Source of the DNA: Deltaproteobacteria bacterium
GTDB taxonomy: Bacteria > Desulfobacterota > Desulfobulbia > Desulfobulbales > Desulfurivibrionaceae
Length of the DNA: 64,000 bases
Reading direction: 5' to 3'
Assembly: GCA_021802775.1 (NCBI GenBank)
Contig: JAJZRJ010000005.1
Coordinates: 34,887 to 98,886 of the forward strand
Shown here piece after piece: positions 54,301-62,318 of the stretch. The number at the start of each line of letters is the position of its first letter. The first letter of the stretch is position 1. The notes under the pieces were generated by a model. It was not told the DNA's origin. It did no database searches and saw only the letters and a list, made by a program, of their open reading frames with translations. The position numbers and the translations under genes are program-made.

Positions 54301-54673
54301 CATGCTCTTTCAGGGAAACCAGACTCGCCGGGTCCCAACCCGCATAAAAACCGAGGCGGATCTCCTTGTCCTCGGCGCCGCTCCGCTCCGCCACCGGCGC
54401 CTTACGAGCGGCGTCCGGCGAGGCCTTGAGCCAGATCGGTTTCGATTCCGCCGGTATGGCCGCTTCCTTTGCCTGGAGCGTCTTGAGGCGGCTCTGCAAC
54501 TGGAGGAGCGACCGGGGCTGCTGGAGTTTCGGCATGGTCAAAAGCGACTGGGCAAAGAGCACCAGGCCGACAAAGATGAGCACCGCGGCGATCAGCACCA
54601 CCAGGCGCAACCGCGGCCAGCGCTTGCCGCCCCGGTCGAGAAACACAAAGGTATCTCGTTCGCGTTCAGCCAT
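51350..54673 (-). CDS. Polysaccharide synthase fusing glycosidase-like, NodB deacetylase and GT2 domains
   Basis: A 1107-residue membrane protein. A signal-anchor helix (about 23-43) precedes a GH18-like domain (about 103-435), a NodB deacetylase (about 480-690), a membrane helix (about 708-732) and a GT2 glycosyltransferase (about 748-1010) with further helices. NodB motifs are F-D-D-G-P-D (D488-D489), H539 and H543, R-P-P-Y and L-L-H-D-A. GT2 motifs are V-I-A-A-Y-N-E-E, D-D-G-S-T-D, D835-A-D, E-D-T-D-L-T and Q-R-F-R-W. In the GH18-like part the D-x-x-D-x-D-x-E site reads G-V-I-I-D-W-S-Q, so the catalytic glutamate seems lost and the domain may only bind glycan. Together this resembles a one-polypeptide PgaB/PgaC system for a deacetylated N-acetylglucosamine polymer. 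That product is inferred. Confidence 0.92.
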   Translation of the reverse strand: MAERERDTFVFLDRGGKRWPRLRLVVLIAAVLIFVGLVLFAQSLLTMPKLQQPRSLLQLQSRLKTLQAKEAAIPAESKPIWLKASPDAARKAPVAERSGAEDKEIRLGFYAGWDPASLVSLKEHATELTHLSPKWLTMVDGEGTLTVAADGDVRELARDAGLVLMPRLDNLRGDTWMPEAVEGVLYGPPARREKFVHEVIDHLKEAEAGGVIIDWSQLDPTYRVQLTALLRELAAALHEHDMQLWFGVPMGDELRAFDLAALAPVVDRFVGMLHDENSEYDEPGPIASQAWFDGWLKVVTSYGRPEQWVISLGTYGYDWPAGGKAEFIGFADAMARAGRAGVRCKVKPPHGNPFFSYVEDNQRHTVWFLDAITFTNQMLTARRLGVGGIGIFQLGTEDPAIWQALRLPPGAADRRHLVFLQAMPAGELIANLGRGDFIRVEDARSAGARDLRVGPDGTIVSRYLRYPSYLTVTHQGEGTGDQVAITFDDGPDAKWTPKILDILKERGVKAAFFMLGNKMEDNPDLVRRMVAEGHEVGVHTYSHPDLAKVSADRALLELNATQRLLEKIAGCSTLLFRPPYNADSRPANEAGIIPVQIAQGLGYLTVGHSIDPKDWQKPDAEELVERVKAGRVFGRVILLHDAGGDRRQTVEALPAIIDYLETRGDRIVPLGTLIGLSPAALMPPPAYQSPLSRLVSDRGFDILHSVEKFLWSFMIVATALVVLRTLAVIGLAMRQRRSETAVGPFHPPVSVVIAAYNEEKVIASTLDALLRSDHPGEMEIIVVDDGSTDRTADEVERVSRRDGRVRLLCQENLGKARALRAGLAAARHEVLVTLDADTQFQPDTVRQLVAPLSDPRVGAVSGHAKVGNRRTFIARCQDLEYTCGFNLDRRAYHHLNCITVVPGAVSALRRSALMAAGGISTDTLAEDTDLTLSMHRLGYLVAYAPEAVAWTEAPERFGSLAKQRFRWAFGTLQCLWKHRDLVFSNRNRALGWFSLPGLWFFQIVLVAVGPLVDAFLVAALFMGGGLRIALFIGVFLGMDLLLAALACRLEPEPLRNAWRIVPMRFVYRPLLSWVVWKSLIKAGKGALVGWGKQERSGSVTVPASKNV

Positions 54674-54889
54674 ACACTACCCCTGCCAGGGCGCTCTCTT
54701 GGGATGATGTGTTCAATGCGGCACGACAACAGCGTGGGGAGGGAGGGGTTCGTTACCCGGCAACCGACAACGACACACCGCGATCATAGGATTGTGCGAC
54801 CCCTTGGGGTTCATACCGCCCGAAACGCATGAAGGCCAAACCTGATCGGCTTGGCCCCACGTATTCGGCATTCGTCATTATGTTATGGA

Positions 54890-54966
54890 TGGTGAGCGGA
54901 GCGGGATTCGAACCCACGACCTTTAGCTCCGGAGGCTAACGCTCTATCCAGCTGAGCTACCCGCCC
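54890..54966 (-). tRNA. tRNA-Arg (anticodon CCG)
   Basis: A 77-base tRNA with encoded CCA. The acceptor stem GGGCGGG pairs with TCCGCTC (two G-U pairs). The D-stem GCTC/GAGC, the anticodon stem TTAGC/GCTAA enclosing CTCCGGA, and the T-arm GTGGG-TTCGAAT-CCCGC are all intact. Anticodon CCG reads the arginine codon CGG. It lies alone between the polysaccharide synthase and tilS. Confidence 0.97.
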
Positions 54967-55025
54967 AAGTTCCTTATTTTTTGCTGGCCCCTCAATACCA
55001 TGGATTCCCGATGCCGTAAAGAGAA

Positions 55026-56426
55026 TTATATAGCCAGCAGAGAGAGCCGCACCACTGACATGGTCGCTGGCGTGACCTTGACTGACTCGTCGATGCGCAT
55101 CCCCGCCACGGCGATGATCCTGCCATCTGCCGCCTCTACCAGCGGCACCTGCCGGCGCGCTGCGGCCGGGATCTTTTGGTCGGTGAAAAAGTCCGACAAC
55201 TTGCGACGCCCTGGGGCGCCCAGCGGATGGAAGCGGTCGCCTGGCCGCATGCCGCGAACCACCCAAGGAAAAGGAACCGCGGCCGCGTCGAGCAGAAGAG
55301 TGCCGGATTCAGGGCGGTTGGGCATTGTCTCAAGCTGTTCCACCACCAACATCTTGCCGATTGCCGGCAGGTCGTAACGGCCAGGGGACGAAACCGCCAC
55401 GCGAAAGGCGACAGGCGGTGGCAGCAGATCGCCGCGTTGCCGGGTGCGGCCCTGGGGATGGGCAAAGCAGAGGGTGCCGCCCTGGCGCCAGACCCGCAAC
55501 CCCTGGCCGAGATGGAGCCGCCCCGGTTCAGGGGCGGTAACAAGCCGCCGCAACTGCTCAATGAGGCGAAAACTGGGGGCACTGCCGCAACGCACCACGG
55601 CCTGCTCCAGCAGTCGTCGCTGAATGGCTACCGGCTGGGCCAGCAACCCGGCAAGCGCTAACCGCAACTTCGGCCCACTAGTTTCCGCCACCTGCTCCCA
55701 CGCCGCCGCGGCCAGTTCCGCCAGCAGCGATTCTTCATCCTGGAGCACAGCCGCGGTCTGGCGCATGGTCTGGCGGATGCCGGGATTGCAATGGGTCTCC
55801 AGCCAGGGCAGCAGCTCAAGCCGCACCCGGTTGCGCAGATAACGGCGGTCGGTGTTGGAGCTGTCCGTGCAGTGGGTGATGCCCCGATCGCGGAGATAAT
55901 CAAGCAGTTCCGCCTTGGGTACGCCCAGCAGCGGCCGGATGAGGTCGCCGGCGAGCGGCGTCATGCCGCTCAACCCCTTGCGGCCGGTGCCGCGAACGAG
56001 GCGGAGCAGCAGCTCCTCGGCCTGATCGTCGGCCGTGTGCCCTACCGCGACCAGGCTCGCACCATGGCGGGCCGCCACCTGTCGCAGAAAACGATAGCGC
56101 AACTCCCGGCCCGCATGCTCCAGGGAGAGCCCTTCTGCCTTCGCCTGCTCGCGCACCGGCAGCACCCCAATCTCGCAGGCCATGCCGGCGGCAGCCGCAG
56201 TGTCCCGGACCAGCTGCACCTCGGCGGCGGTCTCCGCCGGCCGCAGGCCATGGTCGGCATAGGCAGCGATCAGAGTCAGCCGGAGTTTGCCGGCCAGGGC
56301 AAGCAGCAGGTGCCAGAGGGCCATGGAATCCGGGCCGGCCGAGATGCCGACCACCACCGTCTCCCCCCCGGCCAGCAGTTTCTCGGCCGCCACAATCTTT
56401 TCGACCTTTCTTTCCAGCGGATGCAT
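55026..56426 (-). CDS. tilS: tRNA(Ile)-lysidine synthase (TilS)
   Basis: A 466-residue ATP-dependent enzyme that modifies C34 of tRNA-Ile(CAU) to lysidine. The PP-loop motif is S-A-G-P-D-S-M-A-L near residue 29 (usual form S-G-G-x-D-S), followed by A-D-H-G-L-R, G-H-T-A-D-D-Q-A-E and the C-terminal domain ending with G-D-R-F-x-P-L-G...K-L-S-D-F-F. The ATG at 56426 is preferred; a GTG six codons earlier would also be in frame. It is adjacent to a tRNA gene and divergent from galU. Confidence 0.95.
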   Translation of the reverse strand: MHPLERKVEKIVAAEKLLAGGETVVVGISAGPDSMALWHLLLALAGKLRLTLIAAYADHGLRPAETAAEVQLVRDTAAAAGMACEIGVLPVREQAKAEGLSLEHAGRELRYRFLRQVAARHGASLVAVGHTADDQAEELLLRLVRGTGRKGLSGMTPLAGDLIRPLLGVPKAELLDYLRDRGITHCTDSSNTDRRYLRNRVRLELLPWLETHCNPGIRQTMRQTAAVLQDEESLLAELAAAAWEQVAETSGPKLRLALAGLLAQPVAIQRRLLEQAVVRCGSAPSFRLIEQLRRLVTAPEPGRLHLGQGLRVWRQGGTLCFAHPQGRTRQRGDLLPPPVAFRVAVSSPGRYDLPAIGKMLVVEQLETMPNRPESGTLLLDAAAVPFPWVVRGMRPGDRFHPLGAPGRRKLSDFFTDQKIPAAARRQVPLVEAADGRIIAVAGMRIDESVKVTPATMSVVRLSLLAI

Positions 56427-56525
56427 GGTAAAATAGCCTGCCACTCGCAGTTGGAGTTAGTGGCTTCAGTATACCGGAAACGCGGTGCTTTTCCCGCACA
56501 AATACCAGGCTGAAAGGGTTCCTCC

Positions 56526-57395
56526 ATGAAAATACGCAAAGCGGTTATCCCGGTCGCCGGCCTCGGCACCCGGTTTCTGCCGGCCAGCAAGGCCATCCCC
56601 AAAGAGATGCTCACCATCGTCGACCGCCCCACCATCCAGTACATCGTCGAAGAGGTGGTGGCCTCGGGCATCGAGGTCATCGTCTTCATCACCAGCCAGG
56701 GCAAATCCGCCATCGAGAACCACTTCGACTACGACTTCCAGCTCGACACCATCCTGCGCCAGAAGAACAAGCTCGATCTCTGCGAGGAGATCTGCCACAT
56801 CTCGAACCTGATCGACATCATCTCGGTCCGCCAGAAAAAACCGCTGGGCCTCGGCCACGCCATCTGGACCGCCAAAAACGTCATCGGCAACGAACCGTTC
56901 CTGGTACTCTTGGGCGACGACCTGGTCCTCTCCGATACCCCCTGCTGCCAGCAGATGCTCAACCTTTACGACGAATTCCAGGAATCGGTCATCGCCATCC
57001 AGCAGGTACCGGAGAGCGAGACCCACCTCTACGGCATTGTCGAGGGCGAGAGTGTCCGCTCCGGCCTCCACCGGGTGGACCGCCTGATGGAAAAACCGGC
57101 GCCCGGCACCACCGATTCCAACCGCGCCATCATCGGCCGCTACCTGCTTCATCCCGAGATCTTCGACATCCTGGAGCAGACCACCCCCGGCCATGGCGGC
57201 GAGATCCAGCTCACCGACGCGCTCCAGGCCCTGGCGAAGAAGCGCTCCATGTATGCTTACGAATTCCAGGGCACCCGCTTCGATGCCGGCGACAAGCTTG
57301 GCTACCTGAAAGCGATCCTCGCCTTTGCCCTGCGCCACCCGACCCTGTCCGGCGAGTTCAAAAAACACCTTAAACAGGTCTGCGCCACCCTGTAG
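56526..57395 (+). CDS. galU: UTP-glucose-1-phosphate uridylyltransferase (GalU)
   Basis: A 289-residue enzyme that makes UDP-glucose for envelope sugars. It shows the N-terminal K-A-V-I-P-V-A-G-L-G-T-R-F-L-P-A-S-K-A-I-P-K-E-M, then F-I-T-S-Q-G-K and G-L-G-H-A-I-W, and the E-I-Q-L-T-D-A block with F-D-A-G-D-K-L-G-Y near the end. Length and motifs are normal. It may supply the polysaccharide gene unit nearby, though the two are not in one operon. It starts a run of genes ending with pgpA. Confidence 0.97.
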   Translation: MKIRKAVIPVAGLGTRFLPASKAIPKEMLTIVDRPTIQYIVEEVVASGIEVIVFITSQGKSAIENHFDYDFQLDTILRQKNKLDLCEEICHISNLIDIISVRQKKPLGLGHAIWTAKNVIGNEPFLVLLGDDLVLSDTPCCQQMLNLYDEFQESVIAIQQVPESETHLYGIVEGESVRSGLHRVDRLMEKPAPGTTDSNRAIIGRYLLHPEIFDILEQTTPGHGGEIQLTDALQALAKKRSMYAYEFQGTRFDAGDKLGYLKAILAFALRHPTLSGEFKKHLKQVCATL

Positions 57396-57426
57396 TGCAA
57401 GCCAGGCCGGGCATGAAACCATCCTG

Positions 57427-59877
57427 ATGTCTGCGCCAACCATATACCTCGAAGTGGCGGTGGCCGCCCCCATCCACCAGACCCTCACCTACGCGCCGCC
57501 GCCGGACGCGCCGCCGCTCTTCCCGGGCCAGCGGCTGCTGGTGCCGTTGGGCAATCGTCAGGTAACCGGCTATCTGCTCGGCTTTGCCGAAGCGCCGCCC
57601 GAAGGGATGACCACCAGGCCGGCCCGCGCGGTACTCGATCCCGCCCCGATCTTCCCGGCCAACATGATCCCCTTTTTCCGCTGGATCAGCCGCTATTACC
57701 ATCACCCACTGGGCGAGGTGATCAAGACCGCGCTGCCCGGCGGGCTTACCCAGCAGAGCAAACGCCAGCTCATCCTGACCGAGGCGGGCCGCGCCCCGCT
57801 GGCGAATTATCATGCCGAACACGGCGGGCCGGATTGGCTCGCCGAGCTGCTCACCAGCGGCAGCCTTACGCCGGCGGCCAGCGCCAAGGTGATCGCCGGC
57901 CCGGACAAGAAACGCTGCACCCAATGGCAACGCGAGGGGTGGCTCACCCTGGCCACGGTCCTTTCCGGGGACCGTAGCCGGGCCAAGACCGAAATCTGCG
58001 TCGCAGCGCGCGCTGGTTCCGCTGAAAACCTGGCGGAGAAACTCAAACCCTCCGAACGCAAGACCATCGACCTGCTCGCCGCGCTCACCAGTGACCAGCC
58101 GCGTGCCATCCCGCGACGCGAGCTGACCAGGGAGTATCCCGGCGCCGGTGCGGCCCTCAAAGGCCTGGCCGAGAAAGGGTTGGTGGCCCTCACGGAACGC
58201 CGGCTCTTCCGCGACCCCTTTGGCGAGCCGCCCCCCTTCTTCCCACCACCCGCGCAGCTCACCGCCGAGCAGGAGACCGCCCTCGCTGCCATTCTGCCGG
58301 AGATTCACCACCGCCGCTTCGCCCCCTTCCTGCTGCACGGCATTACCGGCAGCGGCAAGACCGAGGTTTATCTCCGCGCCGCCGAAGCCATCCTGGCCAG
58401 CGGCCGCCAGGTGCTGGTGCTGGTGCCGGAAATCGCCCTGGCTACCCAGTTGGAGGCCCATTTCTATTCGCGCTTCGGCGACCAGGTGGCCCTCATCCAC
58501 AGCGGTCTCGGTGGCGGCGAGCGCTTCGACCAGTGGAGCCGCATCCTCTCCGGCGAGGCCAGGGTGGTGATCGGCGCCCGCTCCGCCATCTTCGCGCCGC
58601 TGCCCGATCCTGGCCTCATCATCGTCGATGAGGAGCACGACTCCGCCTACAAACAGGAGGATGGCCTCCGGTACCACGGCCGCGACTTGGCCCTCTTGCG
58701 CGGCAGCATGCAGCAGGCCGTGGTGCTGCTCGGTTCCGCCACCCCGGCGATTACCACCTATTATCAGGCACAGAGCGGCAAATACCGCCTGCTCACCCTG
58801 GCCAAACGGGTGGAGGAGCGGCCGCTGCCTACGGTCGAGATTGTCGACCTCCAGGCGATCAAGACCGTCTCCGGCCGGCCGCCGCTCTTTTCCCCGCAAC
58901 TCACCCAGGCCCTGCGCCAGAACTTCGCCGCCGGCCGGCAGTCGCTGCTCTTTCTGAATCGCCGCGGCTTCGCCAACCTGATGCTCTGCCAGGACTGCGG
59001 CCAGACCATGCAGTGCCGCCACTGCCAGGTGAGCCTCACCCTCCACAAGGGCCGCAAGGAGCTGCTCTGCCACTACTGCGGCTTTCGCTCACGGATCGAC
59101 ATCGTCTGCCCCAACTGCCGCTCCGGGTCGCTCGTACCGGTGGGTTTCGGCACCGAACGGATCGAGGCGGAGCTGGCGCAGCTCCTGCCCCAGGCGCGGA
59201 TCGCCCGGCTCGACCGCGACACTGCCCGGAACCGCCGCGATTACCTGGGGATTTTGAAAGGGGTACACGCCGGTGAAATCGACATCCTGGTCGGCACCCA
59301 GATGATCGCCAAGGGCCACCACTTCCCACGGGTCACCCTGGTGGGCATCGTCTGGGCCGACGCCGGCCTCGGCATCCCTGATTTCCGCTCCGGCGAGCGC
59401 ACCTTCCAGCTGCTGGCCCAGGTCACCGGCCGGGCCGGCCGCGGCGAGCAGACGGGCCGGGTCATCGTCCAGACCCACCAGCCCCAGCACTACAGTGTGG
59501 CCATGGCCCAGGCCCACGACTTCCAGAGCCTCTATGCCAAGGAGATCAGCCTCAGGCAACGGTTGGGCTATCCGCCCTTTTCCCGCCTCATCAACCTGCG
59601 ACTCGAGGGGGAAGACGAAGGCCAGGTGCGGGCGGTGGCGGAACGGCTCGGCAACGCGGCCCGCAAACACGCGGCCGGCAAAATCGAGGTGCTGGGGCCG
59701 GTGCCCGCGCCGCTCGCCAAGCTTCGCAACCACTACCGCTGGCAACTGCTGCTCAAGGCCGCCAGGATCGAGGCCCTGCACACCCTCTGCCAGCAGCTCG
59801 TCGAGCACTATCCGCCGCTTGCCGGCAGCGGTACGGTCAAATTGACGCTGGACGTTGATCCGGAAAATATGTTATAG
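57427..59877 (+). CDS. priA: Primosomal helicase PriA
   Basis: An 816-residue superfamily 2 DNA helicase for replication restart. It shows Walker A G-I-T-G-S-G-K-T, Walker B V-D-E-E-H-D-S-A-Y-K-Q and the cysteine-rich zinc site (C-x2-C-x5-C-x2-C pattern C-Q-D-C...C-R-H-C, then C-H-Y-C-G...C-P-N-C). The later Q-M-I-A-K-G-H-H-F and T-G-R-A-G-R-G-E-Q motifs and the Y-P-P-F-S-R-L block are present. The ATG at 57427 gives the standard N-terminus. It sits between galU and def. Confidence 0.97.
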   Translation: MSAPTIYLEVAVAAPIHQTLTYAPPPDAPPLFPGQRLLVPLGNRQVTGYLLGFAEAPPEGMTTRPARAVLDPAPIFPANMIPFFRWISRYYHHPLGEVIKTALPGGLTQQSKRQLILTEAGRAPLANYHAEHGGPDWLAELLTSGSLTPAASAKVIAGPDKKRCTQWQREGWLTLATVLSGDRSRAKTEICVAARAGSAENLAEKLKPSERKTIDLLAALTSDQPRAIPRRELTREYPGAGAALKGLAEKGLVALTERRLFRDPFGEPPPFFPPPAQLTAEQETALAAILPEIHHRRFAPFLLHGITGSGKTEVYLRAAEAILASGRQVLVLVPEIALATQLEAHFYSRFGDQVALIHSGLGGGERFDQWSRILSGEARVVIGARSAIFAPLPDPGLIIVDEEHDSAYKQEDGLRYHGRDLALLRGSMQQAVVLLGSATPAITTYYQAQSGKYRLLTLAKRVEERPLPTVEIVDLQAIKTVSGRPPLFSPQLTQALRQNFAAGRQSLLFLNRRGFANLMLCQDCGQTMQCRHCQVSLTLHKGRKELLCHYCGFRSRIDIVCPNCRSGSLVPVGFGTERIEAELAQLLPQARIARLDRDTARNRRDYLGILKGVHAGEIDILVGTQMIAKGHHFPRVTLVGIVWADAGLGIPDFRSGERTFQLLAQVTGRAGRGEQTGRVIVQTHQPQHYSVAMAQAHDFQSLYAKEISLRQRLGYPPFSRLINLRLEGEDEGQVRAVAERLGNAARKHAAGKIEVLGPVPAPLAKLRNHYRWQLLLKAARIEALHTLCQQLVEHYPPLAGSGTVKLTLDVDPENML

Positions 59878-59928
59878 ATTCGATATCATTCACGATCTTA
59901 CCCTGCCAACCCCAACTGTTCGAATGCC

Positions 59929-60459
59929 ATGGCCCTCCGCCCCATTGTCAAATATCCTGTGCCGAGTCTGAAGGAAGTTGCCAAGCCAGTCACCGAGTTC
60001 GGGCCTGAACTCGAAGCCCTGGTGGCCGACATGGCCGAAACCATGTACGCCGCTCCGGGCGTGGGCTTGGCGGCGCCGCAGATCGGCATCCCGCTCCGGC
60101 TCTGCGTCATCGACGTGAGCCCCAAGGAGCAGCCCCGCAACCTCATCGTGCTCGCCAACCCGGAGATCACCAAGGCCGAAGGCGAGCAGGTGGATGAAGA
60201 GGGCTGCCTCAGCGTGCGGGAATACTTTGCCGACGTGAAACGCTTCGAGCGCATCTGGGTCAAAGCGCAGGACCTCCAGGGCAATCCCCTGGAATTCATG
60301 GCCGAGGGCTTCTACGCCCGGGTCATCCAGCATGAACTCGACCATTTGCGCGGCACCCTCTTCATCGACCACTTAAGTTCGCTCAAGCGCTCGCTCTACA
60401 AAAAGAAGCTCAAGAAACTCCTGCAGGAGGAGGAGGAAGAGCAGCAGGAGCAACGCTAA
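59929..60459 (+). CDS. def: Peptide deformylase
   Basis: A 176-residue metallo-enzyme that removes the N-formyl group from new proteins. The three motifs are G-V-G-L-A-A-P-Q-I-G, E-G-C-L-S-V and H-E-L-D-H (with the metal ligands C and H, H and the catalytic E). A Lys/Glu-rich tail of about 20 residues ends the protein. It is followed by the MITE-like element and fmt, so def and fmt, which act on the same formyl group, are split by the insertion but probably remain one transcript. Confidence 0.97.
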   Translation: MALRPIVKYPVPSLKEVAKPVTEFGPELEALVADMAETMYAAPGVGLAAPQIGIPLRLCVIDVSPKEQPRNLIVLANPEITKAEGEQVDEEGCLSVREYFADVKRFERIWVKAQDLQGNPLEFMAEGFYARVIQHELDHLRGTLFIDHLSSLKRSLYKKKLKKLLQEEEEEQQEQR

Positions 60460-60606
60460 TTCCGTTTTCAAATCAAAATGGAAACGCGAAGGCAGTGGAT
60501 GGGCCTGACCCATTGACGAGCGAGCAGCGACGAGACAGTACAGTTCGGTACGGCGAGGAGCCGCGCAGTGAAGCCGACAACGTTAACGTTTGATTTGGAA
60601 ATGGAA
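60460..60606. repeat. MITE-like element between def and fmt
   Basis: Terminal inverted repeats TTCCGTTTTCAAATCAAA (60460-60477) and TTTGATTTGGAAATGGAA (60589-60606) match at 16 of 18 positions and enclose about 110 bases with further GC-rich stem potential but no coding frame. The left end begins at the last base of the def stop codon and the right end lies six bases before the fmt ATG, so it forms the fmt leader and supplies the only purine-rich sequence near its start. It is a different sequence from the 9.4 kb element. Confidence 0.7.
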
Positions 60607-60612
60607 TAACCC

Positions 60613-61560
60613 ATGGCTGCCAGCCCCTACCGCATCCTCTTCATGGGCACCCCGGCATTCGCGGTGCCGTCGCTTCAGGCCCTGCTCGACCACGGCGAAG
60701 AGGTGGTCGCGGTGGTGACCCAGCCCGACCGCCCCAAGGGCCGCGGCCGCAAGCTCGCCCCGCCGCCGGTGAAGGAACTGGCCCTGGCCCACGGCCTCCC
60801 GGTGCTGCAACCCACCAAGATCCGCACCGCTGAATTTCTTGACGAACTGCGGGCCTTCAACGCCGACCTCTTCGTGGTCACCGCCTATGGCCGCATCCTG
60901 CCGGGGCCGCTGCTCAACCTGCCGAGGCTCGGCACCATCAACGTCCACGGCTCGCTGCTCCCCAAGTACCGGGGTGCGGCGCCGATTCAGTGGGCGATCC
61001 TCCGCGGCGAGCAGGAGACCGGCATCACCATCATGCAGATGGACGAAGGCATGGACACCGGCGATATCCTGCTGCCCCGCGCCCTGGCGATCACGCCGGA
61101 GGATACCGCCGCCACCCTGGCGGCCCGCATGGCGGCCCTGGGCGGCCAGACCCTCATCGAGGCGCTGGACCTGCTCAAGGCCGGCAAACTCCCCCGCCAG
61201 CCGCAGGACCACAGCCTGGCCACCGACGCGCCGCCGCTCACCAAGGAGATGGGCGTTATCGACTGGCAGCGATCCGCCCGCGACCTGAGCTGCCTGATCC
61301 GGGGGCTCGACCCGTGGCCCACGGCCCATGCGGTTTTGAACGGCGAGACCATCCGGCTGTTCAAGCCCGCGGTGGTCACGGCGGCCGTCCCCGATCCGCC
61401 CGGCACGGTGATCCGCGCCGACAAGGCGGGGCTGCTGGTCGCCACCGGCGAGGCCTTGCTGCAAGTCGGCGAACTCCAGCGCGATGGCGGCAAACGGTTG
61501 CCAGCCGCTGATTTTCTCCGCGGTTATCCCATTGCCCCAGGCAGCCGCTTCATCTCATGA
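60613..61560 (+). CDS. fmt: Methionyl-tRNA formyltransferase
   Basis: A 315-residue enzyme that formylates initiator Met-tRNA using 10-formyl-tetrahydrofolate. It opens with F-M-G-T-P-A-F-A-V-P-S-L, has V-T-Q-P-D-R-P-K-G-R-G, and the catalytic block N-V-H-G-S-L-L-P-K-Y-R-G-A-A-P-I-Q-W-A-I with the G-I-T-I-M-Q-M-D-E-G-M-D-T-G-D-I-L stretch. The length is normal. No clear Shine-Dalgarno is seen, because a repeat element lies just before the ATG. It overlaps the next gene by four bases. Confidence 0.97.
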   Translation: MAASPYRILFMGTPAFAVPSLQALLDHGEEVVAVVTQPDRPKGRGRKLAPPPVKELALAHGLPVLQPTKIRTAEFLDELRAFNADLFVVTAYGRILPGPLLNLPRLGTINVHGSLLPKYRGAAPIQWAILRGEQETGITIMQMDEGMDTGDILLPRALAITPEDTAATLAARMAALGGQTLIEALDLLKAGKLPRQPQDHSLATDAPPLTKEMGVIDWQRSARDLSCLIRGLDPWPTAHAVLNGETIRLFKPAVVTAAVPDPPGTVIRADKAGLLVATGEALLQVGELQRDGGKRLPAADFLRGYPIAPGSRFIS

Positions 61561-62318
61561 CCCGCTTCCTCAAACAGCGCCTCTTCTGGCTCATCCTCCT
61601 GCTGGCCGCGGTGGGCGGCGTCATTGTCTACGCCGTCACCCACGACACCCTGCTCTACGACACCCTCTTTCACATCGAAAACGCCATGCAGAAGGGTGAG
61701 GCCCTGCGGGAGGCGATCCTGGCCCACGGCGTGCTCGCACCGCTCCTTTACATCGGCCTCCAGATCCTCCAGGTGGTGCTGGCGCCCATCCCCGGCGAGG
61801 CGAGCGGCGCTTTAGGCGGCTATCTCTTCGGCGGCTGGGCCGCCTTCCTCTACTCGACCATCGGCCTTTCCGTCGGCTCCTGGCTTGCCTTTGTCATCGG
61901 CCGCATCCTGAGCGATTTGGTGCGCAGGCAACTGGAACGGATGAAGATCTACCAGCGCTTCAACCACCTGGTGTGCAAGGGCGATTTCGTGGTGCCCTTT
62001 GTGCTCTTCATCATCCCCGGCTTTCCCAAGGATTCCCTCTCCTACCTCCTGGGCCTGAGCCACATGCCGCTGCCGGCCTTCCTCTTCGTCGCCATCGTCG
62101 GCCGCCTGCCAGGCACCCTGCTCCTCTCCTACCAGGGCGCGGAGTTGCAGAGCGGCAACTACCTGCGGCTGGCCGTTCTGCTTCTGATCGCCGCGGCAGT
62201 GACCCTGCCCTGCTACCTTTACCGCCACCGGATCCTCGCTTTTCTGGCGCGCTACAGCAAGACCCTGCCCAAGGAAGGCGAGGGAACCGACTACTGCCGG
62301 GTGAACAAGGATGAGTAA
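61557..62318 (+). CDS. VTT/TVP38-family membrane protein (DedA-like)
   Basis: A 253-residue membrane protein with a signal-like first helix (about 8-26) and the VTT core: P-I-P-G-E-A-S-G-A-L-G-G-Y-L-F-G, then the amphipathic region with G-R-I-L, and F-I-I-P-G-F-P-K-D-S-L-S-Y-L-L-G. This family contains lipid scramblases and flippase-like proteins. It overlaps fmt and larC, so the three are translated together. Confidence 0.9.
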   Translation: MTRFLKQRLFWLILLLAAVGGVIVYAVTHDTLLYDTLFHIENAMQKGEALREAILAHGVLAPLLYIGLQILQVVLAPIPGEASGALGGYLFGGWAAFLYSTIGLSVGSWLAFVIGRILSDLVRRQLERMKIYQRFNHLVCKGDFVVPFVLFIIPGFPKDSLSYLLGLSHMPLPAFLFVAIVGRLPGTLLLSYQGAELQSGNYLRLAVLLLIAAAVTLPCYLYRHRILAFLARYSKTLPKEGEGTDYCRVNKDE

